From a candidate division KSB1 bacterium (lineage in GTDB: Bacteria > Zhuqueibacterota > Zhuqueibacteria > Zhuqueibacterales > Zhuqueibacteraceae), in the NCBI GenBank assembly GCA_034506255.1, contig JAPDPX010000002.1:258971-322970 (forward strand): DNA of 64,000 nucleotides. Reading direction: 5' to 3'. The notes below the pieces were generated by a model. It saw only the letters and a list, made by a program, of their open reading frames with translations, was not told the DNA's origin and made no database searches. This document shows positions 1 through 8,545 of the stretch, piece by piece. Every line of letters starts with the position of its first letter. Position 1 is the stretch's first letter. The position numbers and the translations under genes were made by a program.

Positions 1-371
1 GAGCATCGCCAGCGTGACGGTGAACATTACCGACAACGATGCGGCGGGCGTCACCATCACCGAATCGGGCGGGAGCACGGATGTGACCGAGGGCGGCGCG
101 ACGGACAGCTACACGGTGGTGCTCAACACCGTGCCGACGGACAATGTCACGATTTCTTTTGCCACCGGCAGCCAGTTGCAGCCGATGGCGGCGCTCACTT
201 TCACGCCGGCGAATGCGCTGACGCCGCAGACGGTGACGGTGAGCGCGGTGGATGATGCGGTTGCCGAGGGCAGCCACACCGGCACGATTGCGCACAGTGC
301 CAGCAGCAGCGATGGCAATTACAATGGTCTGAGCATCGCCAGCGTGACGGTGAACATTACCGACAACGATG
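1..371 (+). repeat. 330-bp in-frame direct repeat (two copies of a 41-bp exact segment)
   Basis: Bases 1-41 and 331-371 are identical and lie exactly 330 bp (110 codons) apart inside the secreted repeat protein. They encode the same SIASVTVNITDND boundary of successive Calx-beta-like units. More copies probably lie upstream of the window. Exact nucleotide identity suggests recent duplication or gene conversion. Confidence 0.85.
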
Positions 372-1489
372 TGGCACCACCGCCAGTGAAGCCCTTCGTT
401 TTTCTCGCCAATACGCTCACGCTCAAACGCACGAAGCAGGCGACACCGGCGGGCGACATGCATGCAAATGGCTGGCTGACAGTCGAGAAGGGCACGCCGA
501 GCACGTACAATTCCAATCTTACCGCGGTGGGGAAAATCACCATTCAGAAGGACAACACCATCAATGGTGATGTGACTTCCGCGACGGCGATCAGCAACGC
601 CGGCACGATCACGGGCACGTCCGGTATTGCGCCGGTGGCGCCGGAGCCGCTGCCGAGCCTGAGCTATTCTGCCGGCGGGCCAACCCAGACCGTACCACAA
701 AATGGGACGCTGGTTTTGGCGCCCGGTTCATACAACCATGTCATCCTGAACAGCTTCAGCACGCTCCAGCTCAGCAGCGGCGAGTACTTTTTCACGTCGC
801 TCAGATACAGCAACAGCGCAGTGACCTCGGCGGTCATCACAATCGATCTGAGCAGCGGTGATCCAATCACGCTGAATGTCGTCAGCAACCTCGCGCTTGG
901 CCCCGAAATCGAAATCCGGCTGCTGCCCAATGGCGAGGGCGACAGCGAACTGGTCACGTTCAACACGCTGCAAAGCACGAATGTGACCCTGGGCCGCGAG
1001 GCGTATTTGCTCGGCAGTTTCAACGCGCCGAACGCGAAGATGACGCTGGCCAAGAACAGCCAGTTGCGCGGCGCGTTGTGTGCCAATGAGATCGTGGTGG
1101 AGCGTGATTGTCTGTTCCTGCATCATGCGTCGCCGGGCAGTTTGCCGGGACCGGGTAATTTGCCGAAGTCTGCCCTGGAAGATGAAGTCACCGACAACCC
1201 GCAGCCGGTCACCAGCTACGAGTTGCAGCAGAACTATCCCAACCCGTTCAATCCCACGACGACGATCCGGTTCGCGCTGCCGCGGGCGGGCGAGGTGAGT
1301 CTGGCGATCTTCAACACCAACGGGCAGCTTGTGAAGCAAGTGGCAAGCGGCAAGTATGCCAGTGGCAGGCATCAAATCGTGTGGGATGCGACCGACGAAC
1401 GCGGCCAGCGCGTAGCGAGCGGGGTGTATCTCCTGGTGCTCAAAGCGGGAGAATTTACCGCGCAGAGGAAACTTGTGTTGATGAAGTAA
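2..1489 (+). CDS. Secreted repeat protein with C-terminal T9SS-type sorting domain (5' partial)
   Basis: The reading frame is open from the window edge, so the N-terminus is missing; 495 residues are visible. Residues about 1-125 are Calx-beta-like repeats ending in VTVNITDND; two copies lie one 110-residue period apart. A central part (about 130-395) is rich in N, T and S beta-strand sequence. The last 90 residues are a FlgD-like C-terminal domain with NYPNPFNPTTTIRF, GQLVKQV and GVYLLVLKAG. In the FCB group this domain directs passage through the type IX system and anchoring or release at the cell surface. The role is probably cell surface or adhesion. A strong hairpin terminator follows at 1684. 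It is convergent with the IMPACT-family gene. Confidence 0.85.
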   Translation, partial: SIASVTVNITDNDAAGVTITESGGSTDVTEGGATDSYTVVLNTVPTDNVTISFATGSQLQPMAALTFTPANALTPQTVTVSAVDDAVAEGSHTGTIAHSASSSDGNYNGLSIASVTVNITDNDVAPPPVKPFVFLANTLTLKRTKQATPAGDMHANGWLTVEKGTPSTYNSNLTAVGKITIQKDNTINGDVTSATAISNAGTITGTSGIAPVAPEPLPSLSYSAGGPTQTVPQNGTLVLAPGSYNHVILNSFSTLQLSSGEYFFTSLRYSNSAVTSAVITIDLSSGDPITLNVVSNLALGPEIEIRLLPNGEGDSELVTFNTLQSTNVTLGREAYLLGSFNAPNAKMTLAKNSQLRGALCANEIVVERDCLFLHHASPGSLPGPGNLPKSALEDEVTDNPQPVTSYELQQNYPNPFNPTTTIRFALPRAGEVSLAIFNTNGQLVKQVASGKYASGRHQIVWDATDERGQRVASGVYLLVLKAGEFTAQRKLVLMK

Positions 1490-1803
1490 TTTTGTGAAGG
1501 GCGAGGGGTGATGAGTGAAGGGGGCGTCTTTCGTCCCTCACTCCTCGCTCATCGTTTCTCGCCGTGCAGAGGAAACCGGTGCTGGAGCGCAGGCATCCGT
1601 GCCTGCAGCCAGGAGGTCTGCGCCATGTTGATCGCCCATCGCAAACAGGTTTTGCGGCGCGGACACGGGCGGAGGAAAAAGGCAGGGCGAAAGACGGAGG
1701 TTGCGTCTTTCGCCCTTTGTTTTTCATCTCACTTTTGCCCGGCTCTCTCATCCGGTCGCCAGCGCGGGGACTGGCACACGCGACAACGCAACCGGCGGCA
1801 CTT
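1490..1803. other. Convergent intergenic gap with hairpins
   Basis: There is no plausible gene. The gap holds an imperfect hairpin at about 1514-1546 (GAGTGA pairing with TCACTC), a small palindrome at 1589-1606 (GCAGGCA/TGCCTGC, loop TCCG), and the strong terminator at 1684-1724. Confidence 0.6.
1684..1724. terminator. Bidirectional intrinsic terminator
   Basis: A perfect 13-bp stem, AGGGCGAAAGACG (1684-1696) with CGTCTTTCGCCCT (1704-1716), has a 7-nt loop. It is followed by TTGTTTTT on the plus strand, and a T-rich run also follows it on the minus strand. It can serve both the secreted protein gene and the minus-strand IMPACT gene. Confidence 0.85.
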
Positions 1804-2442
1804 TCAGGCAGTGCCTGGCGGCTCCTCTACGGCTTGAATCTGCACGCGGCCGCCGCTCCAGTCGGTCAGGCTGCTGCGAAATGCCGGCTCCAGATCCCGG
1901 CGAATCACGACCAGACGGCTGATCGCCGTGCCGAAGTCGCTGGCCAGCGTTTTGGCTTGATATTGATGCAGGGCTTTTTCCACCGCGGCGGAATGGTGGT
2001 AGGAGTAGGTCAGGCGCAGATGAGTGCGGGGATGCAGCGGCACCAGGGTGGCGCGCGCAATTGCGGCTTGCACCGCGCTGCTGTAGGCCCGCATCAAGCC
2101 GCCGATGCCGAGTTTGGTGCCGCCAAAATATCTGGAGACCACGGCCACGAGGTTGGTGAGTTGATGGGCGGCGAGGGTCTGCAACATCGGCCTGCCGGCG
2201 CTGCCGGAAGGCTCCTGCGCATCGCTGCTGTGGGCGAGCAACTGCTCACCCAAGCCGAGGCGAAAGGCGTAACAGTTGTGGCGGGCATCGGCAAATTGCC
2301 GGGCGCGCGCCGCGATCAGGGCCTCGGCCTGCGCGCGTGATTGTGCGGGCGCCAGCCAGGCAATGAAACGCGAGTCCCTCACCCGCACTTCGGCTTCGCA
2401 GGCGGCGGCAATGGTGTGGAAAGGTTTCGCCGCCTCAGTCAA
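1804..2442 (-). CDS. yigZ: IMPACT/YigZ family protein
   Basis: A 212-residue protein of the UPF0029/IMPACT family, thought to act in translation or stress control; its biochemical role in bacteria is unsettled. Family signatures are present: SRFIAWLAP near the N-terminus, then DAQEPSGSAGRPML and VVSRYFGGTKLGIGGLMRAY, followed by a small C-terminal ferredoxin-like domain. I place the start at a TTG (2442) that overlaps the ispH stop by 8 nt, which implies coupling. An upstream in-frame start at 2499 would lie 64 bp inside ispH and adds nonconserved residues. It is the last gene of the rlmH-ispH-yigZ string. Confidence 0.85.
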   Translation of the reverse strand: MTEAAKPFHTIAAACEAEVRVRDSRFIAWLAPAQSRAQAEALIAARARQFADARHNCYAFRLGLGEQLLAHSSDAQEPSGSAGRPMLQTLAAHQLTNLVAVVSRYFGGTKLGIGGLMRAYSSAVQAAIARATLVPLHPRTHLRLTYSYHHSAAVEKALHQYQAKTLASDFGTAISRLVVIRRDLEPAFRSSLTDWSGGRVQIQAVEEPPGTA

Positions 2443-3670
2443 GCATCCAATCCTCGAGGTTGAAACCGCGCAGTTGCGCCAGGCGCACGATGGTTTCACC
2501 GATTTTGTTGTTCGGTGTGGAGGCCCCGGCGGTGATGCCGATCTTCAGCTCGCCGGTCGGCAGCCAGTTGCTGGTGGTGATTTCGTCGGGCTGGCCCGCA
2601 GGCTTGTGGCGCAGCGTGCGGGCATCCACCAGGCAGGCGGCATCGTCGATGTGATAGGCATGGGTGTGCTGCCCCGCAATCTCGACGAGATGATTGGTGT
2701 TGCTGCTGTTGTAGCCGCCGATGACGAGCATGAGATCGAGGCCGTGGTTTTGCACCAGCTCCAGCACGGCATCCTGGCGGTCCTGGGTGGCGCTGCAAAT
2801 CGTATCGAAGTTGCGGAAATGCCGGTCGATTTCGGCGGCGCCGTACTTTTCGATCATCGCGCTTTTGAGACGTTCGGCAATCGCCAGGGATTCGCTGGAG
2901 AGCATGGTGGTTTGATTGGCGACGCCAATTTTGACAAGATCGTGATCGGGATCGAAGCCCGGTGAAACCGCCGGGCGGAAGCGCGTCAAAAATTCCGCGC
3001 GGGAGAGACGGCCGGCGAGGAAGGCGCACACCTCCTCGGTTTCCGCCATGTCGCGCACCACGAGATAGCGGCCGTTGGGATATTTCAGGGCCTGGCTGCT
3101 GGTGGCGCGCGTTTCCTCGTGCGCATATTTGCCGTGAATCACCGCGGTGAAACCGTCGCGGGCGTATTGCTCCACCCGTTTCCAAACATTCAACACCGAA
3201 CCGCAGGTGGTGTCCACCAGGATGCAGCCGATGGCGGAGAGCTGGCGGAATTGCTCGCGGGTGACGCCGAACGCGGGCAGAATGACGACGTCCTCCGGCC
3301 GCAGCATGCGGTAGTCGTTGCTCCGGCTGTACTGCCCGCTCAGGAAATTGATTTCCATCTCGAGCATGCGCCGGTTGACGTGTGGATTGTGAATGATTTC
3401 GCCGGTGAGAAAAATGCGGCGGTCGGGAAATTTTTCCCGCGCCTGATAGGCATACTCGACAGCGCGTTCGACGCCGTAGCAAAAACCGAATTCCCTGGCG
3501 AGATGAAACTGCAGATTGCCGGCGCGCAGCACATACTGGTGGCGGCGCAGATAGTCCACCACCCGGCTGTGATAATCACGCGCCAGTTGTTCCTGTGCGA
3601 AGGCCTTCAGGCCAAGCCCTTTTTGAAAATAAGTTCCGCTGTGCGGCGGCGTCGAAGTGATCTGACTCAA
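2435..3670 (-). CDS. ispH: 4-hydroxy-3-methylbut-2-enyl diphosphate reductase (IspH/LytB)
   Basis: Last step of the MEP isoprenoid pathway: reduces HMBPP to IPP and DMAPP with a [4Fe-4S] cluster. The 411-residue protein resembles the longer plant/cyanobacterial form. The three cluster cysteines are in GFCYGVERAV, DTTCGSVLNVW and FDTICSATQDRQ. Other conserved segments are GEIIHNPHVN, HGKYAHEETRAT, GGYNSSNTNHL and ITAGASTPNNKIGE. The start is a TTG at 3670 preceded by GAGAGGA, 13 nt after the rlmH stop. A longer in-frame start at 3763 would overlap rlmH by 80 bp and is unlikely. Confidence 0.95.
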   Translation of the reverse strand: MSQITSTPPHSGTYFQKGLGLKAFAQEQLARDYHSRVVDYLRRHQYVLRAGNLQFHLAREFGFCYGVERAVEYAYQAREKFPDRRIFLTGEIIHNPHVNRRMLEMEINFLSGQYSRSNDYRMLRPEDVVILPAFGVTREQFRQLSAIGCILVDTTCGSVLNVWKRVEQYARDGFTAVIHGKYAHEETRATSSQALKYPNGRYLVVRDMAETEEVCAFLAGRLSRAEFLTRFRPAVSPGFDPDHDLVKIGVANQTTMLSSESLAIAERLKSAMIEKYGAAEIDRHFRNFDTICSATQDRQDAVLELVQNHGLDLMLVIGGYNSSNTNHLVEIAGQHTHAYHIDDAACLVDARTLRHKPAGQPDEITTSNWLPTGELKIGITAGASTPNNKIGETIVRLAQLRGFNLEDWMLD

Positions 3671-3683
3671 AGAAGGGTCCTCT

Positions 3684-4166
3684 CTATTTGTGATATTTTT
3701 CGCCGCGCAGAATCGTGCCGGCGCGATAAAGCTGCTCCAGCAGCACGATGCGGGCCAGCTCATGCGGCAGGGTCATGGGCGAGAGCGACAGCCGTTCCTG
3801 CGCACAGTTGCGCACGGTTGCGCTCAGACCCAGCGGACCGCCCAGCACGAAATCGATGGCGCGCGGCCCGTGCTCCAGCAGGTGTTGCAGCCAGCGCGTG
3901 AACGCCTGCGTGTCCCGCCGCCGGCCCTGGGCCTCCAGCACCACCAGGTGTGCCTGGCGGCGCAAGGCTTGTTGGATGTCCGCCCCCTCCGCCGCGACCG
4001 CCTCCGCCTCCGAAAGTCCCCTGCCCACGCGATCCCTGATATCCACCACCTCGAGGGTGAAATAGTGCTGCAGCCGCTGCTGATAATCGCGTGCCGCAGC
4101 GAGCCAGTGTGACTGGCGCAGCTTGCCCACCGCGACGATGCGAAGCTCCAGAGGGAAACGCGCCAT
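3684..4166 (-). CDS. rlmH: 23S rRNA (pseudouridine1915-N3)-methyltransferase RlmH
   Basis: SPOUT-family methyltransferase that modifies pseudouridine 1915 in helix 69 of 23S rRNA using SAM. The 160-residue length is normal for RlmH. Seen: LRIVAVGKLR at the N-terminus, HLVVLEAQGR, the SAM-knot region FVLGGPLGLSATVRNCAQ, and the C-terminal LPHELARIVLLEQLYRAGTI ending in GEKYHK. The start is ATG 4166 with GGAG upstream; a longer in-frame start at 4196 adds ten nonconserved residues. Likely first gene of an operon with ispH and yigZ. Confidence 0.95.
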   Translation of the reverse strand: MARFPLELRIVAVGKLRQSHWLAAARDYQQRLQHYFTLEVVDIRDRVGRGLSEAEAVAAEGADIQQALRRQAHLVVLEAQGRRRDTQAFTRWLQHLLEHGPRAIDFVLGGPLGLSATVRNCAQERLSLSPMTLPHELARIVLLEQLYRAGTILRGEKYHK

Positions 4167-4245
4167 GCTTGCTCCGCGGCCGCCTGCCACTGTCAACGCG
4201 CCGCCAGGCCGCCGGCGTGGGACGCGCGCAGGCGGCGGGTAGGGT

Positions 4246-4929
4246 TTAGAATTCGAAATGCTCGCCGGGGTTGAGAATCACCACGCGCGTTTTGCCGCCG
4301 GCAAGCCGTTCGGCAAACTCACGCGGGTCGGCGGCGATGACCGGAAAAGTGTTGTAGTGCATCGGAATCACGATGCGGGGTTGCAGAAACTCGACGGCCT
4401 GAACGGCATCCGCGATGCCCATGGTGTAGTTGTCCCCGATGGGCAGCAGGGCGACATCGATGGCATGGCGCTGGCCGATGAGCTGCATGTCGAGAAACAA
4501 TCCCGTGTCGCCGGAGTGATAGACCACCTTGTCGGCGGCGGTAATCAGGAAGCCCGCGGGACTGCCCATGTACAGAATGCCGTCGGCGGTTTCATACCCC
4601 GAGCCGTGATGTGCGATGGTCAGCTTGACACGGCCAAAGGGAAAAGCCCGGCTGCCGCCGATGCTCATGCCGTGAGCCTCGACGCCCTGTTTGCCGCAAA
4701 ACGTCGCAATCTCATGATTCGCGATGATGCGGGCGCCGGTGCGGCGTGCAATCGCGACGGCATCACCGACATGATCCCCGTGACCGTGGGAAATCAAAAT
4801 GAAATCGCAGACGATTTCCTCCGCTTTCACCGGCGCCACCGGGTTGCCGGTGAGAAAAGGATCGAGCAACAGACGATGTGTTCCGGTTTCCAGCAGAAAA
4901 CAGGAATGCCCAAGAAATGTGAGTTTCAT
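4246..4929 (-). CDS. UPF0173-type metal-dependent hydrolase (MBL fold)
   Basis: A 227-residue metallo-beta-lactamase-fold hydrolase of the YtkL/UPF0173 family; the natural substrate is not known. Seen: MKLTFLGHSCFLLE at the start, LLLDPFLTGNP, the metal motif ISHGHGDHVGD, YHSGDTGLF and PMHYNTFP. The start is ATG 4929 with GAGGAG 8 nt upstream; a 19-residue in-frame extension to 4986 lacks family similarity. It stands alone between rlmH and folE, 78 bp downstream of folE on the same strand. Confidence 0.9.
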   Translation of the reverse strand: MKLTFLGHSCFLLETGTHRLLLDPFLTGNPVAPVKAEEIVCDFILISHGHGDHVGDAVAIARRTGARIIANHEIATFCGKQGVEAHGMSIGGSRAFPFGRVKLTIAHHGSGYETADGILYMGSPAGFLITAADKVVYHSGDTGLFLDMQLIGQRHAIDVALLPIGDNYTMGIADAVQAVEFLQPRIVIPMHYNTFPVIAADPREFAERLAGGKTRVVILNPGEHFEF

Positions 4930-5006
4930 GACGCCTCTCCTCATGTTTTGGGCAACCGCAACCGCGCCGGACTGCCCGGCAGGCACCAGGCCGCGTGCCG
5001 GGGCTC

Positions 5007-5705
5007 TCAGCTCATCTGGCGGTGGCCGATGAGCTGCATGAATTCTTCGCGGCAGGCACGGTCATCGTGAAAGATGCCGAGCAGCGCGCTGTTGGTCACC
5101 ACCGTGTTTTGTTTTTGAATGCCGCGCATCATCATGCAGAGATGCCGCGCTTCGGTCACCACCGCGACACCGGCGGGGCGCAGGACTTCCATAAGCGTCC
5201 TGGCGATCTCGTTGGTCATGCGTTCCTGCACCTGCAGCCGGCGGGCAAACACTTCGACGATGCGGGGGATTTTGCTCAGCCCCACCACCCGCCCGTCGGG
5301 AATGTAGGCCACATGGCAGCGGCCGTAGAACGGCAGCAGATGATGTTCGCACAGGCTGTAAAAATCGATATCCTTGACGATCACCATCTCGCTGTACTGC
5401 TCGTCGAACAGGGCATTGTTGAGAATCGCCTGCACGTCGCTGTGATAGCCGGCGGTGAGAAAGGCATAGGCATCGGCGACCCGCCGGGGGGTGCGCAGCA
5501 GCCCCTGGCGGCGGGGATCCTCGCCCAGTTGTTCGAGCAGCTCATGAATCAGCGCCATGATGCGGCTGTGGCCGGCGCGTTCCGCGCGCGGCCCGGTTTC
5601 ATGATTAAAGGCATCGTCAACAAAGGTCAATGCCGCGGGCACGCCGTCCGCCGAAGCCTCCGGTTTGACCTCACTCTGTTGCTGTTGTCGTTTGGGATCG
5701 AACAT
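5007..5705 (-). CDS. folE: GTP cyclohydrolase I
   Basis: Converts GTP to 7,8-dihydroneopterin triphosphate, the entry step to tetrahydrofolate and also to queuosine precursors. 232 residues, with a nonconserved 45-residue N-terminus. Zinc ligands are visible in [18 protein letters not shown] and [11 protein letters not shown]. Also seen are [20 protein letters not shown] and the C-terminal [15 protein letters not shown] QueG gene lies 4 kb upstream, so the product may feed both folate and queuosine synthesis (inference). Confidence 0.95.
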   Translation of the reverse strand: MFDPKRQQQQSEVKPEASADGVPAALTFVDDAFNHETGPRAERAGHSRIMALIHELLEQLGEDPRRQGLLRTPRRVADAYAFLTAGYHSDVQAILNNALFDEQYSEMVIVKDIDFYSLCEHHLLPFYGRCHVAYIPDGRVVGLSKIPRIVEVFARRLQVQERMTNEIARTLMEVLRPAGVAVVTEARHLCMMMRGIQKQNTVVTNSALLGIFHDDRACREEFMQLIGHRQMS

Positions 5706-5717
5706 AACAATTGGTGC

Positions 5718-5867
5718 TCAGGGTTGGGGCATGATCCGCACGGCCTGGCAGGCGGGCGCGCCACCCGCCGCCGGGAACAACAGCGCGAGCAGGGTGAGCA
5801 CGGCAACGACCGCGAGGGCCAGCAGGATGAAATGCCGGCGTATGGTTTTTTGTCTGTCATCAGCCAT
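5718..5867 (-). CDS. Small single-span membrane protein, unknown function
   Basis: A 49-residue protein: a short charged N-terminus (MADDRQKTIRRHF), one hydrophobic helix (about 14-35) and a short C-terminal tail with one Cys. Its ATG at 5867 overlaps the stop of the radical SAM gene (ATGGCTGA), which suggests translational coupling. It ends 12 bp before folE. No family recognised. The coupled start and the clean membrane helix are the only support; it could be spurious. Confidence 0.4.
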   Translation of the reverse strand: MADDRQKTIRRHFILLALAVVAVLTLLALLFPAAGGAPACQAVRIMPQP

Positions 5868-6846
5868 GCGAGGGTCCCCCGGCTGCCGTGTCCGGCGCGA
5901 CAGTGGTTGGGCTTGCAGGTTGAAATAATCGTCCCTGATAGGTGCCACGGCGCCGCATCTCGGCGGTGATGCCGTGGATGATTTCCGCGCGCGAGAGATG
6001 CCAGCGCGGCGCGATCAGCAACGCGCGTGGCGTCTCGCCGTGCAGCCGTTCGATGACGATCGCCGGCGACAGGCGTTCGAGAAAGCGGATGACCAGCGAC
6101 ACCCACTCCTCGTAGGAAAAGACATGAAACGGCTGCTGCTGGTATTGCCGCGCCAGTTCCGTGTGTTTGACCACGTGCAGGTTGTGGAGCTTGATGATTT
6201 GCACATCGAGGGTGTTGATCACCTCCGCCATTGCCAGCCACTGTGCCTCGGTTTCATTGGGAAAACCGAGGATGACGTGCAGTGTCACCGGCAGGCCGAA
6301 AGCCCGCGCCTGTGCGATCGCCGCACGCGTGCAGGCAAAATCATGGCCGCGGTTGATCCGGCGCAGGGTGTCGTCATAAATCGACTCCAGGCCGAATTCG
6401 AGAGTGATGTGGGTTTCGCGCGCCAGCCGCGCCAGCATGGCCAGTCTGGCCTCGTCCACGCAGTCGGGCCGTGTGCCGATTGCCAGCCCCACGACCTGCG
6501 GATGCTGCAACGCATCGCGAAACAGGGTCTCCAAATGTTCCACCGGTGCGTAGGTGTTGCTGTAGGGCTGAAAGTAGACGAGGAAGCGCCGTGCTGCGAA
6601 GCGTTGTTCGAGAAACCGTATGCCGGTTTCGATCTGATCGCGCACGGAATATTTGGGCCGCGCGCTTTCCGGGGTGAAGCTGACAATGTTGCAATAGGTG
6701 CAGCCGCCGCGCCCCACCGTGCCGTCACGGTTGGGGCAGGTGAAGCCGGCATGCACACTGACCTTGTGCACCCGTTCGCCGAACTTCTCCTGCAGGTAGC
6801 GGCCGTAGGCGTTGTAAAGTGGCGGTGTCGTTTTGCGTGCACTCAT
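5860..6846 (-). CDS. TIGR01212 family radical SAM protein (YhcC-like)
   Basis: A 328-residue radical SAM enzyme whose substrate is not established. N-terminal LYNAYGRYLQEKFGERVHKV, then the cluster segment from GFTCPNRDGTVGRGGCTYCN, where three cysteines bind the [4Fe-4S] cluster. Further family segments are YFQPYSNTYAP, GTRPDCV, EFGLESIYDDTLRRINRGHD, GFPNET and IKLHNLHVVKHTELA. The start is ATG 6846; an in-frame 44-residue upstream extension is nonconserved. No strong Shine-Dalgarno is seen. The stop is coupled to the small membrane gene. Confidence 0.9.
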   Translation of the reverse strand: MSARKTTPPLYNAYGRYLQEKFGERVHKVSVHAGFTCPNRDGTVGRGGCTYCNIVSFTPESARPKYSVRDQIETGIRFLEQRFAARRFLVYFQPYSNTYAPVEHLETLFRDALQHPQVVGLAIGTRPDCVDEARLAMLARLARETHITLEFGLESIYDDTLRRINRGHDFACTRAAIAQARAFGLPVTLHVILGFPNETEAQWLAMAEVINTLDVQIIKLHNLHVVKHTELARQYQQQPFHVFSYEEWVSLVIRFLERLSPAIVIERLHGETPRALLIAPRWHLSRAEIIHGITAEMRRRGTYQGRLFQPASPTTVAPDTAAGGPSHG

Positions 6847-6999
6847 ATTGTCACGTTTTATCTGCCCGGCAAGGTTGCCACCCCGGCCGCTCCGTGGTTT
6901 GCCAGGACGGGAGCATTCGGGAGGCGCGGCGCTTTGCACTGCCATGACCGGGCCGTAGCGCAAACACGCTTGTTGCAAGGCTGCCGCTTCGCACCACGG

Positions 7000-7524
7000 C
7001 TAATTCCCGGAAAAAGTCTTCGCCAGTTCCCCGGCAAACAGCGAAACCGCAGAGGCGCCTTCGGCGGTCAGGAGATTGCCGTCGCGTTCGACCTTGCTGC
7101 CGGTGTAATCCGCACCGAAGTTCGCGAGTTTTTCGAATACGGAGATGTGACCGGTGACTTTTTTGCCTTTCAACAGACCGGCCGCGCCCAGCGCCACGGT
7201 GGCGCGGTCAATCGCAGCGATGGGTTTGCCCGCGCGCGCGTGGGCGCGCAAAATCTCGTGGACTTTGTAATCATACCAGTACTGGCTGGCGCCGTGGCCG
7301 CCGATCAACACCACACCGGCATAGTCCTCGGGATTGACCTGGTCGATCAGCAGGTCCGTGGCGACGGTTTCTCCGCGGCTGCCAGTCACACCATCGGGCA
7401 CGGTGGAGGCCACCACCACTTTCAGACCGCGCTGTTCCAAAGCGGCGCGCGCCGTTTCGTATTCTTCCTGGCGAAAAGCATGGGACGGCAAGACAAACAA
7501 GATGGCCCGGCCGTTCTTGCTCAT
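7000..7524 (-). CDS. DJ-1/PfpI family protein lacking the nucleophile Cys
   Basis: A 174-residue DJ-1/PfpI fold protein. Members include proteases, glyoxalases and chaperones that use a Cys on a nucleophile elbow. Seen: MSKNGRAILFVLPSHAFRQEEY, KVVVASTVPDGVTGSRG, YAGVVLIGGHGASQYW and the elbow region KPIAAIDRATVALGAAGL. The family normally reads AAIC-H/A-GP at the elbow; here Asp and Arg stand in place of Cys and the next residue. The start is ATG 7524 with GGAGGAGG upstream. It is either an altered-chemistry or a non-catalytic member. Monocistronic as far as seen. Confidence 0.85.
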   Translation of the reverse strand: MSKNGRAILFVLPSHAFRQEEYETARAALEQRGLKVVVASTVPDGVTGSRGETVATDLLIDQVNPEDYAGVVLIGGHGASQYWYDYKVHEILRAHARAGKPIAAIDRATVALGAAGLLKGKKVTGHISVFEKLANFGADYTGSKVERDGNLLTAEGASAVSLFAGELAKTFSGN

Positions 7525-7695
7525 GATCTGCTTCCTCCTCCACAATCGCTGTTTGCTCTGAATCACCAATTGCCCGGCTGTGCCCGGCGGATTCATGGCC
7601 GTGCCGGAGATTCAGCAAAAGCCCTCCGCCCGGACACCGCCCGCGCCGGCGTTGCACCTGACACCCGCGGCCGGCGCGACGAACCCAATGCCGGC

Positions 7696-8001
7696 TCACT
7701 TGCGCACGGCAAATCCCAGGATTTTTTCCACCGCCTGCACTTTCTCCTCCGGCAGCCGTTCCTGTCCCTTGAAATCGTCGATTTTGATGCGGGTCAGGAC
7801 GCGATCATGCTGCTGCCGCACGGCGTCGTGACAGCGGCGCACCACGGCCATGACCGGCTCCCATTCACCGACGATCACCGTACCCATCGGTGTCAGACGA
7901 TATTCCAGACCGCTTTCATGGATGATCTTGACCGCGGCCGCGACTGCCGCACCGAGGTGGGCTTCCCGGCTCACCGGCACGATGCTGAGCTCAACCATCA
8001 T
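7696..8001 (-). CDS. MTH1187 family thiamine-binding protein
   Basis: A 101-residue protein of the UPF0045/MTH1187-YkoF family, small ferredoxin-like proteins that bind thiamine or hydroxymethylpyrimidine and form tetramers. Seen: VELSIVPVSREAHLG, SGLEYRLTPMGTVIVGEWEPVM and LTRIKIDDFKG. The ATG at 8001 overlaps the moaE stop by 4 nt (ATGA), so it is probably translated together with moaE, although the family has no known role in molybdopterin synthesis. Confidence 0.88.
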   Translation of the reverse strand: MMVELSIVPVSREAHLGAAVAAAVKIIHESGLEYRLTPMGTVIVGEWEPVMAVVRRCHDAVRQQHDRVLTRIKIDDFKGQERLPEEKVQAVEKILGFAVRK

Positions 8002-8468
8002 GTCACAGTATCCTCTCGTTGCGTTTGAGAATCGCGCGCAGCCTGGGGCACGCTGTGTGCCTGACAGCCCTCGACCCAGTAGCTGCCGTCCGGGCGAAAT
8101 TCCTTTTTCCAAATGGGCACGGCATGTTTGATCGTGTCGATCACAAAACGGCAGGCGGCAAAGGCATCGGCGCGATGCGTGCACGCCACCGCAATGGCCA
8201 CGCTCACCTCGCCGAGCGCGAGCCGGCCCAGGCGGTGCGCGATGGCCAGCTTGCGCACCGGCCAGCGCCGCCGGGCCTCTTCTGCGATTTTCTGCATCTG
8301 CCTCAGGGCCATGCTGTCATAGGCCTCATACTCCAGGCCGGTGACCTGTTGTCCCCGGGAATGATCACGCACCCGCCCGAGAAAGACGACGACACCACCG
8401 CTGCCGTGGTCATCCACCTGTGCCAGCAGCTCCGCCAGATCAATGGGTTTGTCGGTCAGGGCAATCAT
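7998..8468 (-). CDS. moaE: Molybdopterin synthase catalytic subunit MoaE
   Basis: Large subunit of molybdopterin synthase, which with MoaD thiocarboxylate converts cPMP to molybdopterin. 156 residues. Seen: GGVVVFLGRVRDHSRG, LEYEAYDSMA, IAHRLGRLALGEVSVAIAV, and IDTIKHAVPIWKKEF with the catalytic lysines. It has a 20-residue polar tail after VEGC. It lies 77 bp downstream of moaD and is coupled to the MTH1187 gene. No moaA, moaB or moaC is in the window. Confidence 0.95.
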   Translation of the reverse strand: MIALTDKPIDLAELLAQVDDHGSGGVVVFLGRVRDHSRGQQVTGLEYEAYDSMALRQMQKIAEEARRRWPVRKLAIAHRLGRLALGEVSVAIAVACTHRADAFAACRFVIDTIKHAVPIWKKEFRPDGSYWVEGCQAHSVPQAARDSQTQREDTVT

Positions 8469-8545
8469 GCGTTCCGGCTGAAAAAACTGTCAGGCTTGTT
8501 TCGGGTTTGAATGACAAGGGGAAGTTAAAAGAGTCGGGCAGAATC

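Noticed and set aside
5974..8028. 684-codon plus-strand open frame
   Set aside because: Antisense to the radical SAM, DJ-1 and MTH1187 genes, all of which have strong family motifs.
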